Source: RPQJ01 sp963700045
GTDB taxonomy: Bacteria > Pseudomonadota > Gammaproteobacteria > Steroidobacterales > Steroidobacteraceae
Length of the DNA stretch: 64,000 nucleotides
Assembly (NCBI GenBank): GCA_963700045.1
Contig: CAVOWK010000015.1
Location: 1 to 64,000 of the forward strand
Direction: 5' to 3'
This document shows, one piece after another, positions 43,815-53,156 of the stretch. A model generated the notes under the pieces. It had not been told where the DNA came from. It ran no database searches and saw only the letters and a program-made list of their open reading frames with translations. Each line of letters begins with the position of its first letter. Position 1 is the stretch's first letter. The translations under genes and the position numbers were made by a program.

Positions 43815-46510
43815 GCGCGCGACCGCCGCCAGTACTTCTGCGCCTCCATCAGCACGAGCAACGAGACAGCCAGCACGGGCAGCAGTTGCCAGTCGAGGCC
43901 CGACGGTGGCTCTATGGCCAGCACACCCTGCAGCCAGGGCGTATACATGGCGGCCACGTGCAGCCCGAGCGCCGCGCTGATGCCGGCCAGCAGCACCGGA
44001 TTGTTGCGCAGCGGCAATCGCAGCACGGAAGTCGTCTCGGAGCGCGCGTTGATCGCATCGACGTTCTGCAGCAGGACCATCAGCAGCAGCAACGCATTGC
44101 GCGCCTCGTCGAGTGGCCGCCCCGAGTTCAGCATCCAGACATAGAGCGCGAGCCCGAGCGCGGACATCCAAAGCCCGGCAAGCACACCGCGCTGGATCAT
44201 CAACCGGTTGAAGATCGGCTCGTGGCTGGGCCGCGGCGGCGCACGCAGTTCGTCGCCGGTGCCGCGTTCGAACGCCAGGCCCACGTCCTGGACGCCGTTG
44301 GTCACCAGGTTCAGCCAGAGCAACTGCACCGGCAGCAATGGCAGCGGCAGACCTGCAAGCACGGCGAGCCCGACCGTGACCACCTCCGCGATGCCGGCGG
44401 CTGTCAGCAGGTACACCACGTTGCGGATGTTGCGATAGGCGATGCGACCCTCTTCCACTCCCGCCACGATCGTCGTGAAATTATCGTCACTGAGCACGAG
44501 GTCGGCCGCGTCGCGCGCGACATCGGTACCGCTGCGACCCATGGCGACGCCGATGTTGGCACGGCGGAGCGCCGGCGCGTCGTTGACACCGTCGCCCGTC
44601 ACCGCGACGAAATGCCCGGACGACTGTGCCGCTTCGACAATCGCGAGTTTCTGCTCCGGAGTGACGCGGGCGAATACCCTGACGCTGCCGATGGCTGCGG
44701 CCAGCTGCGCCGGCGACGCAAGCTGCACTTGCGAGCCCTGCATCACCTCGTCTGGACCGGCAGCGATACCGAGTTCGTCGGCGATCGCCAGCGCCGTAAG
44801 CGGGTGGTCACCGGTGACCATGACGACGCGTATGCCGGCGTCATGGCAGCGACGCACCGCCGCGGCGGCGCCTTCGCGCAGCGGATCGATCAACCCGACC
44901 AGCGCACGGAACTGCAGGCCGACGGGATCAAGGCCCAGGCTCTCCGGGTCCGACTCCGCATCAAACCTCCCCTCCGCGAGCGCAAGCACGCGCTGACCAA
45001 GTTGCGCCATCGCGCTGACGTCGCGCTCGCGCAACGTGCGCTGACCGGCATCGAGCACGCACATGTCGAACACGCGTTCGGGTGCGCCCTTGACAGCGAC
45101 CCAGCCGGATCCGTCACGCCGGTGGAACGAGGCGGCGAATCGGCGCTCGGGCTCATAGGCGATCTGCGCGACGACAGGCCACTGCGCGAGGACGTGGTCG
45201 CGCTCGATGCCAGCTTTCGCCGCGAGCACCAGCAGCGCCAGGTCCGTGGGATCACCTCGAGTGCGCCATGCACCGTCGACGGCGAGCAACTCCGCTTCGT
45301 TGCAAGCCACCGCAATGTGCATTGCGGCGACCAATGTCGATTCGTCCAGGCTGGAGCCGCCATCGACTCGCTTGATCTCGCCGACCGGCCGATAGCCCGC
45401 GCCGGTCGCCTGCCAGCGAGTACCGTCGTCCAGCCGCAACTCGACCGCGGTGAGTTCGTTGCAGGTGAGCGTCCCGGTCTTGTCGCTGGCGACGAGCGAA
45501 CAACTGCCGAGCCCTTCGACGGCGGGCAACTGGCGCACGATGGCGCCGCGGCTCGCCATCCGCCGCGCGGCGATCGCCAGCGCGATGGTCACGGCGACCG
45601 GCAGACCTTCGGGAATGGCGGACACGGCGAGCGCGACGCCGAAGGTGAACATCGTGAAGATCGACTGGTCGTGGACGAGCACCGCGACACAGCCGATCAA
45701 CACCGCGGCTGACAGGACGACGATCGCCACTGCATGACTGAATCGCTCCATGCGGACCGTCAGCGGCGGCTTGCCTGCCGCCGTGCCGGTCATCCTGCTC
45801 GCGATGCGTCCCACTTCGGTCGCGGAACCGGTGGCGACGACCACGCCTTTCGCCCGGCCGCGCACGACGAGCGTGCCGGCAAATGCGCAGTTGATGCGAT
45901 CGGCAACCGGGGCGTTTTCCTCGCAGACGAGTGCGGCATCGTGCGCAACGGGCACCGATTCGCCCGTGAGCATGGACGCATCCACTTCCAGGGCCTGCGC
46001 TTCGCACAGGCGCAGGTCGGCAGGCACGCGGTCGCCGCTGGCGAGCGCAACGATGTCGCCGCGTACGAGTTGCGATGCGTCGATTTCGCGCGCGACGGCG
46101 TCGCGCAGGACCGTTGCCCGCACGCGCAGCAGGCCCCGCAGGTTCGCACTCTGCCGTTCCGCCTGCAGTTCCTGCCACGCGCCGAGAACAGCGTTCACGA
46201 CGAGCACGAAACCGATGAATCCGGCGTCCGTCAAGTGCCCGAGGCCGAGGGAAAGCAGTGCCGCGGCCAGCAGGACATACACCAGCGGGCTGCGGAACTG
46301 GCGCAGGAAGATTACGCCGGGATGCGCCGTCCGCGGGGCGGGCAGATCGTTGGGACCGTCGCTTTGCAGACGCGCCGCAGCCGCAGCCTCGCTCAGGCCG
46401 CGAGTCCCCTCGGTCTGCAAGGCACTCATCGCCGACTCGGGCGACAAGGCATGCCATGCCGTCGGGGACGGCGACGGGCGAACGGCTGCAGTCGCGGGAG
46501 TAACGTCCAT
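43802..46510 (-). CDS. P-type cation-transporting ATPase (PMA1/SERCA-like, P2 group)
   Basis: A 902-residue ATP-driven cation pump. Actuator domain: MLTGES; fourth helix: SAIPEGLPVAV; phosphorylation loop: SDKTGTLTCNEL; nucleotide domain: KGAPERV; hinge: VTGDGVNDAPAL. It has a full set of about ten membrane helices with the N-terminal cation_ATPase_N domain, which marks the calcium/sodium-potassium-like group of bacterial pumps. The PEGL motif is compatible with calcium or magnesium, but the transported ion is not proven. The ATG at 46510 is chosen for its GAGG site; another ATG 33 bases upstream lacks one. Confidence 0.93.
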   Translation of the reverse strand: MDVTPATAAVRPSPSPTAWHALSPESAMSALQTEGTRGLSEAAAAARLQSDGPNDLPAPRTAHPGVIFLRQFRSPLVYVLLAAALLSLGLGHLTDAGFIGFVLVVNAVLGAWQELQAERQSANLRGLLRVRATVLRDAVAREIDASQLVRGDIVALASGDRVPADLRLCEAQALEVDASMLTGESVPVAHDAALVCEENAPVADRINCAFAGTLVVRGRAKGVVVATGSATEVGRIASRMTGTAAGKPPLTVRMERFSHAVAIVVLSAAVLIGCVAVLVHDQSIFTMFTFGVALAVSAIPEGLPVAVTIALAIAARRMASRGAIVRQLPAVEGLGSCSLVASDKTGTLTCNELTAVELRLDDGTRWQATGAGYRPVGEIKRVDGGSSLDESTLVAAMHIAVACNEAELLAVDGAWRTRGDPTDLALLVLAAKAGIERDHVLAQWPVVAQIAYEPERRFAASFHRRDGSGWVAVKGAPERVFDMCVLDAGQRTLRERDVSAMAQLGQRVLALAEGRFDAESDPESLGLDPVGLQFRALVGLIDPLREGAAAAVRRCHDAGIRVVMVTGDHPLTALAIADELGIAAGPDEVMQGSQVQLASPAQLAAAIGSVRVFARVTPEQKLAIVEAAQSSGHFVAVTGDGVNDAPALRRANIGVAMGRSGTDVARDAADLVLSDDNFTTIVAGVEEGRIAYRNIRNVVYLLTAAGIAEVVTVGLAVLAGLPLPLLPVQLLWLNLVTNGVQDVGLAFERGTGDELRAPPRPSHEPIFNRLMIQRGVLAGLWMSALGLALYVWMLNSGRPLDEARNALLLLMVLLQNVDAINARSETTSVLRLPLRNNPVLLAGISAALGLHVAAMYTPWLQGVLAIEPPSGLDWQLLPVLAVSLLVLMEAQKYWRRSRAHST

Positions 46511-46636
46511 CGAGCGGACCTCGGCTCGATTGTCCGGCCGCACCGGCGCGGGCGAATCCGCGGTACTACCTAGCGGTGCGGCCGCGGGGCGACCCCGCTA
46601 CACTGCCGCGTCCCGCAACGAGGCCCCGCAACCCGC

Positions 46637-47020
46637 ATGAAGAAGAAAGTCCTGAAACCGCGCTACGACTGCGCGAAGTGCCCCGGCTACTGCTGCAGCT
46701 ATGCGCGCATCGCCATCAAGGATTTCGACATCGAGCGGCTCGCCCGGCATTTCGGGATCAGCAAGACCGCCGCCAGGCTGAAGTTCACGTACCGCTACCA
46801 GACGCAGGAACTCGACGAGCAATTGCTGCGCCATCGCAAGGACCACGTCTTCAAGTCGACCTGCATGTTTTTCGACCAGGACCAGCGTCGCTGCACGGTG
46901 TACGAGGCGCGGCCGTCGGTCTGCCGCATCTATCCGGAAGACCGCACCTGCGGCTACTACGAGTTCCTGAAGTTCGAGCGCATCCAGCAAGGCGACGAGG
47001 ATTTCATTCCGTCCGCCTGA
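46637..47020 (+). CDS. YkgJ-type cysteine-cluster protein
   Basis: A 127-residue cytoplasmic protein. Cysteines are arranged as CAKCPGYCC near residue 12, then C in FKSTCMFF, C in RRCTVYEARPSVCRIYP and C in RTCGYY. This matches the YkgJ/CxxCxxCC zinc- or iron-cluster family. The function is unknown. It carries its own ATG after a GC-rich leader and is divergent from the P-type ATPase and convergent with the barrel-like protein downstream. Confidence 0.9.
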   Translation: MKKKVLKPRYDCAKCPGYCCSYARIAIKDFDIERLARHFGISKTAARLKFTYRYQTQELDEQLLRHRKDHVFKSTCMFFDQDQRRCTVYEARPSVCRIYPEDRTCGYYEFLKFERIQQGDEDFIPSA

Positions 47021-47029
47021 GAGTGCGCC

Positions 47030-47680
47030 TCAACGGAATCGATAGCCGACGCTGACGCCCACCGTTACCGGATCCGCGGCGACCGGTCCGTACGACCCGC
47101 GCAGCAGGTTGGCGCGCTCGTCCAGGTCGCACCAGCGGACGCCGGCATTCACGCTCACCCGTGCATTCAAGGCAAGCTCGGCGCCGAGCTCGGCCGCCGG
47201 TCCGACCGCGGCGTGCCGGTTGCGGCGCGTCAGCATCGAAGGCCCGGTGGCGGCTTCTTCGACATAGAACTGCGCATGGTTGAGTCCGGCGCCGGCATAG
47301 GCCTGTAACGCGCCCTGGCGCACCAGGGCATACCGCAGCGTGACGAGGTCCATGCCGTCCGGACGATCTTCCTGCAGTACGACGTAGGCAGCACCCGCAG
47401 CGCGCTCCGGCTGCACTGACGCGCGTCCCTTGCGTTCATGGTGCAGCCAGTCCGGGACGTCGTCGCGCAGGCGCGTTCGGGCGTCGTCCCACAGCGATCC
47501 GAGCAGCCCTACGCCCTCGCGCCACCAGGCCACTTCAGCGACCGGCGGCGTCGCTGGTTGCACCACATCGGATCGTGCCACGCTGGCCTGCGGTTCGGCG
47601 CACACGACTGCGCTCCAAGCCAGCGCAAGGCACGCTGCGGCGGCGACTGATCGTGGAACGAGCCGATGCGGAAGGATCAT
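47030..47680 (-). CDS. Predicted small outer-membrane beta-barrel protein
   Basis: A 216-residue exported protein. A signal peptide (ACLALAWSAVVCA-EP) is followed by a variable region and then amphipathic strands such as YALVRQGALQAYAGAGLNHAQFYVEEA and AELGAELALNARVSVNAGVRW. The last strand is VTVGVSVGYRFR, alternating and near-aromatic at the end, as in an eight-strand barrel of the OmpW/OmpA-like class. No ligand-specific motif is seen. The gene stands alone between convergent and co-directed neighbours. Confidence 0.65.
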   Translation of the reverse strand: MILPHRLVPRSVAAAACLALAWSAVVCAEPQASVARSDVVQPATPPVAEVAWWREGVGLLGSLWDDARTRLRDDVPDWLHHERKGRASVQPERAAGAAYVVLQEDRPDGMDLVTLRYALVRQGALQAYAGAGLNHAQFYVEEAATGPSMLTRRNRHAAVGPAAELGAELALNARVSVNAGVRWCDLDERANLLRGSYGPVAADPVTVGVSVGYRFR

Positions 47681-47755
47681 GCGACGGGACCTTACGCCCC
47701 GCAGTCGCTCATGGACGCAACGCGCCAGGTTTTTTTGGAATCTGTGACCGGGCGC

Positions 47756-48583
47756 TCAGCGCTCGAGCCAGCGCAACAGGTCAGCCGTCACCCTTTCGCG
47801 TTCGGGCTCGTTGAAAACCTCGTGGTAGAGGCCATCGTAGAGCTTCACGACGCAGTCGCGTGTTCCGAACGCCTGGTAGACCGGCCGGGTCGCCGCCAGT
47901 GGCACCAGCTTGTCAGCGGTGCCGTGCAGGACCAGTGTCGGCAGACGGAGGCCAGGCGCGCTTGCCGGAAACCCCCGCATCGCGTCGAGCAGCTCGACCA
48001 GCGTGCGCGCCGGAATCGGCTTGTGATGCACGAGCGGGTCAGCTGCGTACCGCGCGACGACGGACGGATCGCGGCTGACGGCGTCAGGCGGCAGCGTGAG
48101 CGCACCCGTGCCTGGCGCGACGACCGACAGGAGCCGCACCAGCATCTCCTGCAATCGCGGCACGGGCTGGTCCATCGCGAGCGCCGGGGCCGACAATACC
48201 AGCCCGCGCAGCAGGTGCTGCAGGCGCAGTGCGCTGGCGAATGCGACGGCGCCGCCCATGCTGTGGCCCAGCATGAACACCGGCGCACCGGGATGCTCGC
48301 CGGCGCAGCGTTCCGTGAACCCGCAGAAATCCGCGACGAGGTACGCGAAGCGCTCGATGTTGGCGCGCGGCCCGGACGACCGGCCGTGGCCGCGATGATC
48401 GACGGCATACACGGCATATCCACGCTGGGCCAGCTCGCGTGCGAGCGCTTCGTAGCGACCGCCGTGCTCGGCAAGGCCGTGCGACAGCACGATTACAGCG
48501 CGCGGAGCGGCGCCAGGCAGCCAGGCTTGGGCATACAGGCTTGTTCCACCGGTGCCGGCGGCCGTAAGTTCAAGATGCTGCAT
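47756..48583 (-). CDS. Alpha/beta hydrolase (monoacylglycerol-lipase/lysophospholipase-like)
   Basis: A 275-residue serine hydrolase of the Hydrolase_4 group. SHGLAEHGGRY gives the oxyanion region, VDHRGHGRSSG is family-typical, the nucleophile elbow is GHSMGG, the acid is in LHGTADKLVP, and the base is the His of YHEVFNEPER. There is no signal peptide. The usual substrates are monoacylglycerols or lysophospholipids; this is by family, not shown here. It precedes the small barrel gene on the same strand. Confidence 0.92.
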   Translation of the reverse strand: MQHLELTAAGTGGTSLYAQAWLPGAAPRAVIVLSHGLAEHGGRYEALARELAQRGYAVYAVDHRGHGRSSGPRANIERFAYLVADFCGFTERCAGEHPGAPVFMLGHSMGGAVAFASALRLQHLLRGLVLSAPALAMDQPVPRLQEMLVRLLSVVAPGTGALTLPPDAVSRDPSVVARYAADPLVHHKPIPARTLVELLDAMRGFPASAPGLRLPTLVLHGTADKLVPLAATRPVYQAFGTRDCVVKLYDGLYHEVFNEPERERVTADLLRWLER

Positions 48584-48643
48584 GCAGTTCCAATACCTGT
48601 CGCGACGAGGGCTCGCCCGGCGCCCCGGACCGCAGGCAAAGCC

Positions 48644-49126
48644 CTAGTTCGTCGCGGCCGGCAAACCGGCCGGCACGTTCTTGCAGGCGTAGTCGACGAT
48701 TTCTCCGAACACCGTGCCGGTGGGCGCATCCATCCATTTCAGGTTCTTCTCGCCGATCCTGGTCTTCTGCACCGGGTCGCCCTGCAGGTCGAGCTGTGAA
48801 TAGGTCTCCATCTCGCGGTAGGCGAGTCGCCGCTGCGTGCAGTCGATGCGGTATTCATTGCGTGCCGACAGGAATGACTTGCCCTTCTTCGCCGACGGCT
48901 GCGGCTCGACGAAATTCTGCTTGGTGCGCACGATCACCCAGGATGCGGGCGAAACGCCGAGCGTCGCCGGATTCGCGAACACTTCCGTGCGGTCGGACTT
49001 GGCGATGGAAACCCATTCGGCCGCCTGCGTGACCGGAGGCGCGCCCCAGGCCGTCAGCGCGAAGAATGCCAGGGCCCATGCGCGAGTCCGGCCGGCCATG
49101 CGGGGAATCGAGTCTTGTGTGCTCAT
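48644..49126 (-). CDS. Secreted protein with a surface-adhesin-E-like/CNP1-like domain
   Basis: A 160-residue exported protein. The signal peptide ends about VTQA-AEW, followed by WVSIAKSDRTEVFANPATL and later IDCTQRRLAYREMETYS with a second Cys near the C-terminus (DYACKNVP). This pattern matches short periplasmic proteins called surface-adhesin protein E in many annotations, whose real role is unknown. The start has GAGGAG at good spacing. It lies 60 bases upstream of the alpha/beta hydrolase on the same strand. Confidence 0.75.
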   Translation of the reverse strand: MSTQDSIPRMAGRTRAWALAFFALTAWGAPPVTQAAEWVSIAKSDRTEVFANPATLGVSPASWVIVRTKQNFVEPQPSAKKGKSFLSARNEYRIDCTQRRLAYREMETYSQLDLQGDPVQKTRIGEKNLKWMDAPTGTVFGEIVDYACKNVPAGLPAATN

Positions 49127-49220
49127 GGGTTGCTCCTCAGCAGCGTTCAATCGTCAGTTCGTTGCAGGCGAATTGGTCCGCACCCGGCGGACCGCGTTTG
49201 ACCAGCGGGCCACCGCCGGC

Positions 49221-50168
49221 TCAGCGCGCGAACAGCAGGCTGCGCGGCGATTCGCCGTCCTGCGGCGCCACCAGCAGCAACCGGCCCGCCTGGAATGCAT
49301 ACGAGGTCGTCGCGCGCATCCGGTCGAGGAAAGCTGCTTCGATTTCGTTCGCGGCGGCATCGCATGCTTTCCGCGTCACGGCGAGCTCACCCAGCTTCAG
49401 TCTGCCAGGTGCCGGTTCCGTAATAGGCCCCGTGTACCGATTGCAGCCCGAGAATCCCGCCGCCTTGCCGTACTGCACCAGCGTGGTCGGCGGCATGACG
49501 CCCGCCGGCAGCGGTTGTCCGTCCATCTCGACCAGCATCCAGTCCGTGGCGGCCAGCAGGTTGATCGAAAGTCCGCCGACGACATCGTTCGCGAGCAACT
49601 GCAACCTGCCGTCCTTCCAGCCTACAGCCTTGCGCGACAGTTGGGTCGGACAGCAGGACGGTTCGCCGGGGCCCGGCTCGACGATGTCGAGCAACACCTT
49701 GCCCGGTTCGTGCCAGAGTCGGAAGAGTTGCACCCGGTCGCCCAGCGGCACGATCCCCAGCGTCGCCGCCTTGCCGTCCTGAATGCTGAATACGCCGAGA
49801 TGCGAGTTCGTGCCAGAGCCGCCCTCGCCCGACGTAAGCAACGCAACGCCTTCCTCGGGCGGGACGCCATCGATGTCGACGAACTCGATCGTCGAGTCCC
49901 AGAGCTTCAGCGTCGGCTTCGACGCCGCGCCCGCCTCCGCCGGTGGCCCTTCGTAGAGGCCCGCGGCCAATGTGACTGGAGCGCCGAACACTCCGGTCAC
50001 CGTCGCGCCCAGCAACTGCTCGCGCGTCGGTGCCACGGGTTTCGCCGCCTGCGCAGTCGCCGGAGTGGCGGGCTCCTGCCTGGCGCAACCGCCAAGTGCG
50101 GCCAGGACCAGACCCATGATCGCGGCGCCTGTCGACGCCGCCCCCGATAGCCAGTTGGTGTTTGTCAT
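49221..50168 (-). CDS. META-domain lipoprotein (HslJ-like C-terminus)
   Basis: A 315-residue protein with lipobox LAALGGC at about residue 28. A middle region of about 170 residues (WDSTIEFVDIDGVPPEEGVAL) has alternating polar/hydrophobic strands but no recognised family; it includes a CC pair in EPSCCPTQL. The C-terminal 110 residues form a META domain with WMLVEMDGQPLP, GFSGCNRYTGPI, LAVTRKACD and EAAFLDRMRATTSYAF. META domains occur in heat-shock and envelope-stress proteins. It is anchored in the envelope by prediction. It shares the minus strand with the secreted protein downstream. Confidence 0.82.
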   Translation of the reverse strand: MTNTNWLSGAASTGAAIMGLVLAALGGCARQEPATPATAQAAKPVAPTREQLLGATVTGVFGAPVTLAAGLYEGPPAEAGAASKPTLKLWDSTIEFVDIDGVPPEEGVALLTSGEGGSGTNSHLGVFSIQDGKAATLGIVPLGDRVQLFRLWHEPGKVLLDIVEPGPGEPSCCPTQLSRKAVGWKDGRLQLLANDVVGGLSINLLAATDWMLVEMDGQPLPAGVMPPTTLVQYGKAAGFSGCNRYTGPITEPAPGRLKLGELAVTRKACDAAANEIEAAFLDRMRATTSYAFQAGRLLLVAPQDGESPRSLLFAR

Positions 50169-50226
50169 GACCGCCGATGTTGCCGCTGCCCCGGGCCCAC
50201 GTAAAGAGTGGCCTGCACGGACGCTG

Positions 50227-50952
50227 TCAGCGGCGACGTCCCAGCCAGCGTTGCGCCACTTCCGCATCGCGCAGGTCGGCCGCAGTCTCGATGCCGAACC
50301 TCGGCGCAGCCTCGAGCACGATCATCAGCAACTGCGCGGTTGCGTATGCATCGGCGATCGCGTGGTGACGGCCGATCGGCGGCAAGTCGAAGTGGGCCAC
50401 CCAGTCATCCAGCGTGTCGTTCTCGGTCGCCGGAAACAGCGCCGGCAGGACCGTCGCCAGGTCGATGAAACGCGGCCAGGCGCGATATCCCAGCAGGCTG
50501 CGCACCTCCCGCCCGAACACCGTCGCGTCGAACTCGGCGCGAAACGCCACGACGCGCGACTCTGCGATGAACTCGAGGCACGCGACCAGGCCTTCGACTG
50601 GATCCATGCCGGACAGCTGCTGCTGGCCGCCAATCTGGTGGATCAGGATGTTGTCCACCGCGCTCGAGCGATCCTGCCGCAACAGCACCTCGAACGCGTC
50701 GTCGTGACGAACCGTGCGCTCGGCGACCGCCACTGCGCCGATCGAAATGATGCGGTCCTCGAGCATGCGCGGCCCGGTGGTCTCGAGGTCGAGCACGACG
50801 AAGCGCGCCAGCGCGAGCGGCTGCGCCAGTCCGGGACGCTCGAGAAAGGCCCGTCGAACGCGGACCAGCCGCGCGTGCACCGACGGTGCGAGGCTGCGCC
50901 GGACCTTGCGCGCCCGCCACGCCTCGGCCGGGGACAGCGGCCAGGTGATCAT
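50227..50952 (-). CDS. DnaQ-like 3'-5' exonuclease
   Basis: A 241-residue DEDDh exonuclease. Exo I is FVVLDLETTGP with the first Asp and Glu; Exo II is in VVAFRAEFDATVF, with the Asp in place; Exo III is HHAIADAYATAQLL with the final His and Asp. About 50 N-terminal residues rich in Arg/Ala precede the domain. Similar proteins are encoded beside DUF294 nucleotidyltransferase genes in many proteobacteria, as here: it starts 7 bases after the DUF294 stop. Editing of nucleic acid or processing of a nucleotide signal are both possible. Confidence 0.9.
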   Translation of the reverse strand: MITWPLSPAEAWRARKVRRSLAPSVHARLVRVRRAFLERPGLAQPLALARFVVLDLETTGPRMLEDRIISIGAVAVAERTVRHDDAFEVLLRQDRSSAVDNILIHQIGGQQQLSGMDPVEGLVACLEFIAESRVVAFRAEFDATVFGREVRSLLGYRAWPRFIDLATVLPALFPATENDTLDDWVAHFDLPPIGRHHAIADAYATAQLLMIVLEAAPRFGIETAADLRDAEVAQRWLGRRR

Positions 50953-50959
50953 CGCGGAC

Positions 50960-52877
50960 TCAGTGGCCCACGGCCTGGTCGAGATGCGTCTGCAGCGCGC
51001 GAGCCTGACGGAACGCCTCACGCAGCATGCGCTGGTCGATTTCGTTCAATGCGTAAGGATCAAGGCGGTTCAACGCCTGTCGCGGACGCTCCGCGCCACC
51101 GGCTGCATCGGTCGCCGCGAGTTCGAGGCCACCACGCTGCGCACGCAGACGCAGTAACTGCAGGAAATGGTAGGCATCGACCGACGCCGCGATGTCACGT
51201 TCATCACGGTTGAGCCGACGTCCGGCCGTGCGAATCCGCTGCGAAGTGTTGGTGTCACCGATGCCGAGCGCGAGCGCGAACGCCCGCGCTGCGTCGACGA
51301 AGATGCGCGTGCCGTGGGTCTTGAGATCGATGGTTCCGGCGAAATCGCCTTCGTCCGTGCGGAAGGTCCGAATCCAGCCGAGCGGTGGCTCGGCCTGCAG
51401 CGCGTTCGCGACGAGCATGCGCAGGAACAGCTTATTCTCGCCGCTCGTGGCATCGAGCCAGCCACGCAGCCGTTCGGCGAGCGTGTGATCGCCGGCCAGC
51501 GGACGGAAATCGAAGAAGATGTTGGCCGCAAGCAGCGCTTCCGGCGTCGGCTCGCGCATCCAGCCCGCAAAGCGCCCGCGCCATTCTTCGACAGTCAGGC
51601 AGCAGTCGGGATTGCCGGCCATGATGTTGCCGGTGCAGAGCGGGAAGCCCAGCTCGGCCAGGCGCTGGTTGGCCTCGCCGGCAAACCGCAGCAGCCGCTC
51701 GCGCGTGCCCGCGACGTCACGCTCGTCGCACTCGAACACGATCGCATTGTCCTGGTCGGTCGCGACCGTCTGCTCGCGACGACCTTCACTGCCGACCGCG
51801 AGCCAGCACCAAGCCACGTCGTCGAGCTGGAATTTCGGCAGCAGCAATTCGAACAGTCGCTGCGTGAGCGAATCGTTGAGCGCGGTGATGGTGTGCGTGA
51901 GGGGCTCGGCGGCCGCACCTTGCGCCACGAGGTTATCCGTCAGCGCTGCGATGTCGGCCACTATGCGCTGCAAGCGCCGCCACGTCGCGCGCCTGCCGCA
52001 CAGCCTGCGTGATGCCGCGCATCGTCACGCGCTGCAGCCGGAAGAGGTCCCGCTCCGTGACGATGCCCGCCAGCTCGCCGTCGCGCACCACCAGCAACTG
52101 GTGAAACCCGCGGCTGGCCATCAACGCCAGCCCTTCCTGTGCGCTGCTCAATTCGTCGAGCATCGCGGGCCGCGTAGTCATCACCTGTTGCACGGCCGTC
52201 GTCAGCGAGACGCCGGGCAGCGCGACGCGATCCATCAGGTCGAGCAGCGTGAAGATTCCGAGCGGCCGACGCTGGCTGTCGACGACAGCGATCATGCGCA
52301 CGCCTTCCTCGCTCATGCGCTCCAGCGCCTCGCGCACCGTGGCCTCGGCGGTGCAGTACACGGGTTCGCGCCGCACCAGCGCCTTGAGCGGTTCGAGCAG
52401 CGTCTGCTGCTCCGTCGCGCGCTGGGAAAAGTGGTTGCGCAACTGCCCCAGTGAATGCTGGACCAGCGTGGCCAGCGCTTCGGTGCAGAACTGCGCGAAC
52501 TCGGGTGAGCGCTCGCGCAGCGCATCGAAATCGGCCCGCGGCAGCAGCAGCGCAAAGACGTCCTCGGTAGCCTCGAAAGTGCGCGTGCCCGCCGCGCCGG
52601 CCGCGAGCGCCGCGACCGGAAAGCATTCGCCGGCCCCACGCACCTCGTCGTCCACGGCCGCATTCGGGTTGCGCACGCGCACGTGTCCGCGCTGGATGAT
52701 GTGGAGATGCCCGGCGATGCCGCCGGCGGGATCGACGATCGTGCTGCCCACCGGAAAGTACCCCAGCCGCGCCCGCGCCGCGATGAACTCGAGATCGCGC
52801 CGCGCCATCCGCGAGAACGGCAGGTGGGTCTTCAGGAAGCTGATCGTCGATTCGACGATGAGGGGCGGGGTGGGCAC
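50960..52877 (-). pseudogene. Cyclic-nucleotide-binding/CBS/DUF294 nucleotidyltransferase protein, one frameshift
   Basis: Restoring the frame gives a 638-residue protein. The N-terminus is a cNMP-binding fold (YFPVGSTIVDPAG, IIQRGHVRVRN), followed by two CBS domains (VYCTAEATVREAL, MTTRPAMLDEL) that bind adenine nucleotides, then the DUF294 nucleotidyltransferase (WLAVGSEGRREQTVATDQDNAIV with the catalytic GS and DxD-like residues) and the DUF294_C helical tail. The frame breaks at about 51970, where CTTGCAG carries one base more than the expected CTGCAG; the second half is open from there. The start is uncertain: GTG at 52877 suits the fold, while upstream codons run through a proline/leucine low-complexity tract. 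The partner exonuclease follows. Confidence 0.82.
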
Positions 52878-52880
52878 GGG

Positions 52881-52931
52881 AAGGGGAGGAAGTGAAGGAA
52901 GGGGAGGAAGGTCAGGAAGGACAGGAAAGGA
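52881..52931. repeat. Polypurine tract, left arm
   Basis: Purine-rich on the plus strand, built from degenerate GGAAGG/AGGAAG words; its complement resembles the tract at 53061-53115. It spans the likely 5' end of the DUF294 gene. Confidence 0.55.
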
Positions 52932-53060
52932 TTCAACGGAAGTGTAGCCCGACCATTGGCAGGATCCGATGGCGGCGTGCTGCAACGATCGCGGTCGCGA
53001 TCGCAACCGGCCGACGTAACGAGGGAGCCGGCAGTGGCGCGTCCGACTTCCTCGCCTTAG

Positions 53061-53115
53061 CGCCTTCCTGCCCTTCCTGTCCCTCCTGTCCTTCCTAGCC
53101 TTCCTCCCCCTTCCG
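53061..53115. repeat. Polypyrimidine tract, right arm
   Basis: Built from CTTCCTG and TCCTTCCT words, an imperfect inverted copy of the left arm with about 130 bases between them. The gap itself shows no gene. Confidence 0.55.
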
Positions 53116-53123
53116 CCGGCGCT

Positions 53124-53145
53124 CCCTCCCGCCCACGCGGGAGGG
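53124..53145. repeat. Intergenic hairpin repeat, copy 3
   Basis: CCCTCCCGC and GCGGGAGGG form a perfect 9-bp stem around CCAC, 11 bases after the acetate-permease stop. No T run follows. Confidence 0.6.
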
Positions 53146-53156
53146 CCGCGCCAGCG

